Origin: Smallanthus sonchifolius
Taxonomy: Eukaryota; Streptophyta; Magnoliopsida; Asterales; Asteraceae
DNA: 64,000 bases
NCBI GenBank assembly: GCA_023525975.1
Contig: CM042038.1
Span: 12,099,272-12,163,271, forward strand
Direction: 5' to 3'
Positions 57,600 to 64,000 of the stretch are shown here, piece by piece. Position 1 is the first letter of the stretch. Each line of letters begins with the position of its first letter. A program made the translations under genes and the position numbers. The notes under the pieces are model-generated. The model searched no databases, was not told the origin of the DNA, and worked only from the letters and a program-made list of their open reading frames with translations.

Positions 57600-60510
57600 G
57601 TAACTCTATACGCCCTCGTTACTCCCCTACGGTTATCTCCGACTTTAATGGTTCCTTTGACAACGATATGCAGTTTGTCTACTTTTTGCACCAATTAGTT
57701 CGCCCACTATCTAAGATAGTCACTGATTCATTTAGACGAAACGTTTATCATTTATCTCATCTTCACCATATGAAATAACAACAGTTCTATCCTCCTAACG
57801 CTTTCATGTATGGTCACGTAAAAATGTATTATGGAGTCCACTCATTTCAAAGGAAAACTTTTATAACGTCAAGTTTTCACTTGAATTTCAACACTCCTAA
57901 CCATGGGATACTTGGATTTTTGAACCACTTTATACGAGTAGTCAACACGTTTGACAACTAAGGAAATCCAAGTTCTAATCCCACGCCACCCACCTCTTAC
58001 ATGGAAATTTCAAAACTTCCTTACCAATCAACCCATTGAGACTCAAGGTCTCAAATTCATACCTCTTGGGGTTCGAGGATCCCAATGCCCATACATAACA
58101 CTCTTTGAAGCTCGAGTCTTCAACTCACCCATTCTTAACCGATAAAGCATGCGACCTCCTCAAGTAAGGATACGACAACTTCCTTACTTGAATCCTCTTT
58201 TACAACACTGGAAGGAAGATTCCTATCCGTGACCCAAACACCCTAAGTATCTCCATTGAATTAATCATAAGTCATCCTTTGAGATTTAAGGATCTCAATC
58301 ACCGAATCCACCTTTGAAGTTCGAAAACTTCGTTTTTAAACAACGATTGTGAAGTCCAAAAGACTTCCAACATCATTTATGAAGTTCTAGGACTTCAACC
58401 ACCATTTATGTACACATTCCACCTATGTACATTTCACCCCTTTATATACATATTTCACCTATGTATATCACCGTTTGCGTACAATGTACATTTTAACATT
58501 TACCCCTTGACCAAAAAGTCCACAACCGCGAGACCTTTAGTCAGTTTTATCCTACCACCGACTGTCAGTGACAATACGCACTCTTCCATTTTCCCTTTCC
58601 ATCGAAAAGTTTATGTGCTTTAGAACAAAGCACACAGGTTCAATGACCCTTATCAAATCCTCTTTCTCAACTGGAATACTAAGTATTCCTTTTATATCCC
58701 CGGTTGATGTCAATGGCACAAGCCATGTATATACACCAGTTCTTATACCTCGTGTTTCACTGTCTCTAATGAGAACAGATTAACACGTCACCCCTTTATC
58801 ATACTAGACAATGATATGGTTACTAAGTAACCCAACACCTCTTTTACAATCATCGGATCAAAATTCATGTGATCGTTTCATCCACAACCTCATGTTATTA
58901 AAACATGTAAACATCAACATTATGACACCCTTAATGATGATCGCCCGAATCCACCGATCTGCTTAGCCTTTCATCAAACACAACGATCGAAAAGCTTCAG
59001 TCACGACTATGGTGATTAGAAATGCGTGACCCATAGGCCTAAGCAAATTTCAAATTTTCTCCCCATTTGTGTTATCCTCCAGACATATAGCAATGTCCGG
59101 CATTTCTTCCCATAAAGGGTTTCTAGCTCAGCTAGAATGTTTCGGCTTTCACGAAGCCACTTCTCATTTACTCTTCGTTTTCCACTTATCTCCTGTGTTC
59201 AACCTTTCCTTGCGCATTTAATAATTGACTCCACCTGAGTTGTACTCCTATACGCAAGGATCCCCTTTATAACGTCAACAGTTAGCATCGAGAAACTCAA
59301 TCTATCTACATTTCTTCGATGATCCCAAGATTCGAGCGACTTCGACCAGTCATAAAACACTTGCTCGAAATCTTATTGATCACCTCTGCTGTCCACTGCA
59401 CATGAAGGAACTCTTCCACTATGCCACCCACCATGGCTTGTAATCGATGGTAATTCAACGTTATCTTTTGAATTCCCCCGATGCATGTGCCTTCACGCCT
59501 TTATGCCTTTCTCCTCACGAAGAATAATTCACCAATCCTCCGCCACGTCCCGGAGTCGACTCATCGTGCGTAATACGCCCTCTACCAATCACAATGGATT
59601 GCTTCAAAAGACAAGACCATCATAGTGATTCATCGTTAATTAATCAGCTATTAACTCTCACCCTTTAACTCCTTTGGTTCGCACACCACGAACCCTCTTA
59701 TGAAAACAAGGTTTTCCTTCCACTTCGGTTCACCAACCGTAGTTCTTCCCGCTCTCTAGGATTCACACTGTTCCTCCTAAGGATCACCTCAAAGAGCCCT
59801 ATCTTCCTTGAAGGAATATCGATACAACATGATAGAAAGCTCTAGCCCTTCTCCGCTAGATTGATGCATTCTTTTTCTCCCAACCTATTCCATGTTCCTC
59901 ACCACCCACGAGGTGATACACGTCTAGACTCTAACATACTTGAGTCCTTAAGATGACTTTCATCCCCCATTTCTTTTACTTACACAAGTGCCCCTTAGTC
60001 TCCCCGACCAATTTTTTTTTAACTAAGCTGTAGATGTTCTACCTACTTATAGGTCTTTAATCTACCCACTTGTTAAGGCACTATATCTTATCTATGTGTA
60101 TATGTATTACCCCCATCTAATCATCCATATACATACATACATACATACACATATAACCACCTTCACCTACTCCTTGCTAATGTTCATTGTCATATGGTTA
60201 TCATAAAAGCTCTTGCACATCTCGTCTTATTAATCATATTGACCAGACATGTTTAATAATGCGTTATGCCCAATTGCAATTATCATATTCATATAACAAA
60301 TCACAAGACAAGTTTCGGCACACATAACACTTTACCAATCATTCATACATATACATAAACACCATATACATAACCACCTTATCAAATCATTACTAACCAT
60401 TCGTTTCCGTAAGCTCCGAGTCTTAGTCAAGTCCTTCATGGATTCTCGTATCATTTTCCCCCATATCAAGAGCATCCGGTTTGAGTTTGGTGCCACCACA
60501 CCAAATCCCT
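57600..60510 (-). mobile_element. G3 non-coding interior, hairpin-rich
   Basis: About 2.9 kb with no gag, protease, RT or RNase H recognisable and no long frame on either strand. It holds many short perfect hairpins, for example 58160-58191 (11-bp stem TCAAGTAAGGA), 58316-58331, 58351-58367, 58614-58634, 58673-58689, 59121-59137, 59676-59694, 59702-59716 and 59814-59826. Only the polypurine tract, primer site and LTRs remain as functional retrotransposon signals. Confidence 0.75.
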
Positions 60511-60514
60511 CAAA

Positions 60515-60531
60515 CCATTGCTCTGATACCA
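60515..60531 (-). other. Primer binding site of G3 (initiator tRNA-Met)
   Basis: The minus-strand TGGTATCAGAGCAATGG lies three bases inside the 5' LTR of G3. It is the same primer class as G2. Confidence 0.9.
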
Positions 60532-60534
60532 AGT

Positions 60535-62735
60535 TGAAACACACCACATTTAAAAAAACAAAACTTTAACGCGCGGAAGTCTTAAACCCAGGAATTTTTT
60601 TATTTTTTTTTACCCGTCGCGTAGCGCGACACTCACCAGCCACCCCCCTCGCGTAGCGCGAGGGGCCTCTTTTAACAGAAAGTTTCTGCAGATTTCAGCA
60701 CTTAGCCATTTTTCCAACTTTTTCCATTTTGTTTAACATCAAAACTTTACCAATACATCTAAACATAAAATCCCAAACACTTGGGCATTTGAACACACAC
60801 TTATACCACCAATTGAACACCAAAAACACGATTTCTAGATTCAAAGTATACATCCTTTACGGGAAAGTCAATTTACTTCATAAATATGCACCAAAAACAT
60901 ATACGAGAACCCGCGATCACCTTGGACTTGACTTGGACTACTTCGGAGCTTTTCCTACAACCACATAAACATATCACCATTAGTAATGAGATAAATTCAT
61001 AACAAACAAGTAAATTCCTACTTGTTTCACCCATTCACCCATTTGACCCGTTTCCACCCAAATTGTCATTTAGGCTACATATTCTTGCACTCTTACTACA
61101 AGTTTCAATTATGATCAACACATGATCCATTTCCATTATGGCACAAAGGCCATAACTCCGTTTCATTTATGATCAACACATGATCCTTTTCCATTATGGC
61201 ACAAGGCCATAACTCCGTTTCATTTATGATCAACACATGATCCTTTTCCATTATGGTTCTTTGACCATAACCTCCTCTTTTCCATTATGATTCTTTGATC
61301 ATAACCTCCTCTTTTCCATTATGATTCTTTGATCATAACCTCCACATATTCAATATAGTATTATAACCATATTCACATTCATACGTACACTTATGCATAA
61401 TCAATTCATTTCATGTATCATTCATACTATGCACAATATAACACATAATCCACAAAATTCACAACTTGTTTTCACACCTTTCATCCATTTGACCCGTTAA
61501 CACCCATTTGGCCAATTAAGGATTTCATACACTTGTATATCACCTACAAGTTACTTTCATCATTTATAATTCCGTTTCATTTATGATCAACACATGATCC
61601 ATTTCCATTATGGCACGTAGGCCATAACTTCGTATCCCAAAGGATACGAGATCGTAACTCCATAACCAATCTATCCATTATAGTATAAGTACTATAACTA
61701 CATTCCTTCAATTATGCATACAATTTTATGCTCATTCATACCACATAACAAATTATGAAACTTTACACATTATACATACAACTTTGCATAAAACTCATTT
61801 ATCATCATAACTAAGTAAGTGCAAAAGCACTTACCTTTCGGGTTAGAAGATCCCGCTCCGCCTTCTAGACCCACAATTTGATTACCTAAACATACACACC
61901 TAGTTTAGTAATCTAACATATACCAAAATTTCATTACAATTGAGTTCACAACTCAATTTCCCAATTCCAACCCAAATTGACCCGTTTGAGTTATCCTCAT
62001 AACCAAACACCCTCTTTCACCACAAACTCACCTACTTGAGTTTCATTAACTTAATCTTAACACAAATTCTTCTTTCAAAAATTATTATTAAGTTAATTTG
62101 GTGTTTATTCAAGTGTCTAACATCTTAAAAACACTTAATCTTCATTAATTCAACATTCTAGCATTATGATCCAAACACCCCCAATTTTCACCATATGAAC
62201 CCTAACTTCTCATAATCAAAATCAAAGGGTTCTAAGATGTTAATCATCATTATTTAACTTTAGTTTAGCTAGATTATTAATAATCTATCACTATTTCACC
62301 ACATGCATACATAAATTCGAGTTTCTATCAAAACCCACCAAGAACACCTCAAGAATGAGAGGAAAGGGATGATCAACACTTACTTGATGTTAGAGAGGTG
62401 ATGTGTGAGCCAACACCTTCAAATTTCAAGCTTCAAATGCACGATTTTGGCTTAAATCCCGTTTTCTCCCCTCTTCCTCTTGAACGACCCAACAACTCAA
62501 AATGAGTTCAATTTTGACTTCTATAGTCAAATATGGCAGATTTGCCATATTACATATTCAGTCCCTCAACTTTCCTTTTCTCCCCTTTCATTCCAAAACT
62601 AGCTAAAACTAGTGTAACCCCGATACTAACTTGAAACCCACTTGTTTCAACTTATTTCTAAATATTATTTTCACCATAATATTAATTAGAAATATTTGTT
62701 TATATAAAACGAAACCCGGAATTTGGTTCGTTACA
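60535..62735 (-). mobile_element. 5' LTR of inner Ty3/gypsy element G3
   Basis: 2201 bp, partner of 54537-56723, followed by GATAT at 62736-62740. It carries the hairpin at 62530-62551 (stem AATATGGCA) in perfect form, whereas the 3' LTR copy has one mismatch. Confidence 0.95.
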
Positions 62736-64000
62736 GATATGGTGATTTTGCTACAGGATTTGCTCCTGGGATGAGGTCGATCCTGAATTCAACTTGTCGT
62801 ACAGGAGGAAGGCCTGGTAAGTCTTCGGGAAATACTTTGGGAAACTCACGGATGACAGGGATGTCTTGAATGTTCTTTCCCTTCCCTTTCTTTTCCACGA
62901 CGTTAGCTAGAAATGCCATGTAATTCTTCCGTAGATACTTACGGGCTGTGGTACAAGAGATGAGTTTTAGACCGCTGGATGGTTTTTCACCATAGATTTG
63001 CAACGTGCTTCCGGATGGTAAGGGAATACGGATGCATTTTTCAAAGCATATGATTTCTGCATGATGTTCGGCTAACCAATCCATGCCTATTATTACGTCG
63101 AAGCTTCCAAGACGCATCGGGATGAGATTAATTGGAAAGTCGTGATCGTTAAGGTTAAGAATGCAGTCACGGATAACCGAGTCAATAGTTACAGGATTTC
63201 CATCGGCTACTTCTACCGTAATGGATTTTTCTAATTTAGAACGGTCTTTGGCAAGCAATAACTCAAATTCCAAAGAAACGAAACTTCTATCGGCACCGGT
63301 ATCAAATAAAATGGAAGCATATTGTTGATTTACTAGAAACGTATCGTTGACTACTTCTGCATTGGCTTGGGCTTCATTAGTGTTGATGTTAAAGGCACGT
63401 CCATGTGCTCCCGGGTTTGGGTTTGGATTTGCGAGCCTTGGGCACTGGTTACGGAAGTGGGTTAGGTCACCACATCCAAAACATGCTCGACCATTTGCCA
63501 AAGCTGGTAGTGCCGGGACATTGGGACGATTTCCCTGAGCCATTGGAGGTTTGTTGGCGAAGCAGGTAGTGGAAAAATGCCCATAGCGACCACAAAGGGT
63601 GCACAATCGGCATGGCAAGGTGGTTGGATGATGAAACTTGCAGGTGTTACATTGGGGATGTGCTCCTCAATAGGGCTTCTTAACAGGAGCAACTTGTGCC
63701 AAAGGTGCTGCCGGTGTGACTACCGCATAGTTCCTGACCTTTCGCTTTTTATTGAACGAGGGTTCAGTCTTAACTGTTTTGAGAGGCTCGGGAGTAGAGG
63801 TATCAATGGGATTCTTGGAGCCCTTTTTGAATAGGGTTCCAGCCTTCACGTGATTATCCGTCAAGGTAGCAGAGAGGCGGATAGTGTCTTCCAGTGTGGC
63901 AGGGTTCCGACCCCACACCGTGTCCTGAATCTTCATCGGTAGTCCACTGATATACTTTTCGATACCTCAAGATAGAGGGGTAACCATATGTGGCACTAGC
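62736..64000 (-). pseudogene. G1 gag and protease part, runs off the right edge
   Basis: Minus-strand reading from the window edge: the end of the gag capsid region (VPHMV, then IEKYISGLPMKIQD), a basic linker, three cysteine motifs (CNTCKFHH, CTLCGRYGHFSTTC, CFGCGDLTHFRNQC), an aspartic protease (ILFDTGADRSFVSLE, DVIIGMDWL) and the linker to RT ending before the G3 insertion. Two in-frame TGA codons, at 63969-63967 and 63669-63667, stand where the family likely has arginine. The start of gag and the 5' LTR are beyond 64000. Confidence 0.88.

Overview
The window is nuclear DNA of a flowering plant. The host genes have many short exons with GT-AG introns, the intergenic DNA is AT-rich, and the repeats are plant types: chromovirus-like Ty3/gypsy elements with initiator-tRNA-Met primer sites, hAT and foldback MITEs, tRNA-derived SINEs, a Helitron end and a CACTA end. 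The repeat style and gene content suggest a eudicot, possibly Asteraceae; that family guess is weak inference.

Gene-bearing part (about 0.5-27.2 kb). Four host genes, all on the minus strand, look complete: a J-domain/DUF3444 protein (485-2419), a PP2C phosphatase of the Arabidopsis PP2C76 type (5564-10326, 8 coding exons), a spermine synthase (SPMS type, 16839-20006, 10 coding exons, one GC-AG intron) and a CCT-domain protein (25610-27131, 4 exons). From memory, the closest Arabidopsis genes lie close together on chromosome 5 (At5g53120 SPMS, At5g53140 PP2C, At5g53150 DnaJ, At5g53420 CCT), so this looks like a conserved gene block expanded by transposon insertions. The genes share no pathway.

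Repeat-rich spacer (about 11.3-39.5 kb, around the genes). It holds two solo LTRs with target duplications, two SINEs with target duplications, two copies of one hAT MITE family with different 8-bp duplications, two long foldback elements and a third one carrying telomere-like CCTAAA repeats. A pair of related elements with an ATTACACAATGA minisatellite core (21.7-22.6 and 35.9-37.5 kb) lies in opposite orientation. A few stretches remain unexplained.

Nested retrotransposons (39.5-64 kb, minus strand). An old, decayed Ty3/gypsy element (G1) has its 3' LTR at 39498-42200 and its gag end beyond the right edge. It was hit twice. G2 (43985-53588) is very young: two 2258-bp LTRs with about four differences, an intact 1534-codon gag-pol frame and a GCGTA duplication. 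G3 (54537-62735) has LTRs of about 2.19 kb and a GATAT duplication, but keeps only a pol scrap that lacks the integrase core, so it must have been mobilised in trans.

The least expected structure is palindromic. G3 is dense with short perfect hairpins, some with compensated stem changes. The G2 LTR has ten copies of a TAGTTTCGA motif that form 9-bp-arm palindromes. All three elements carry an 8-bp-stem hairpin between the pol stop and the polypurine tract, with compensated stem changes between elements.
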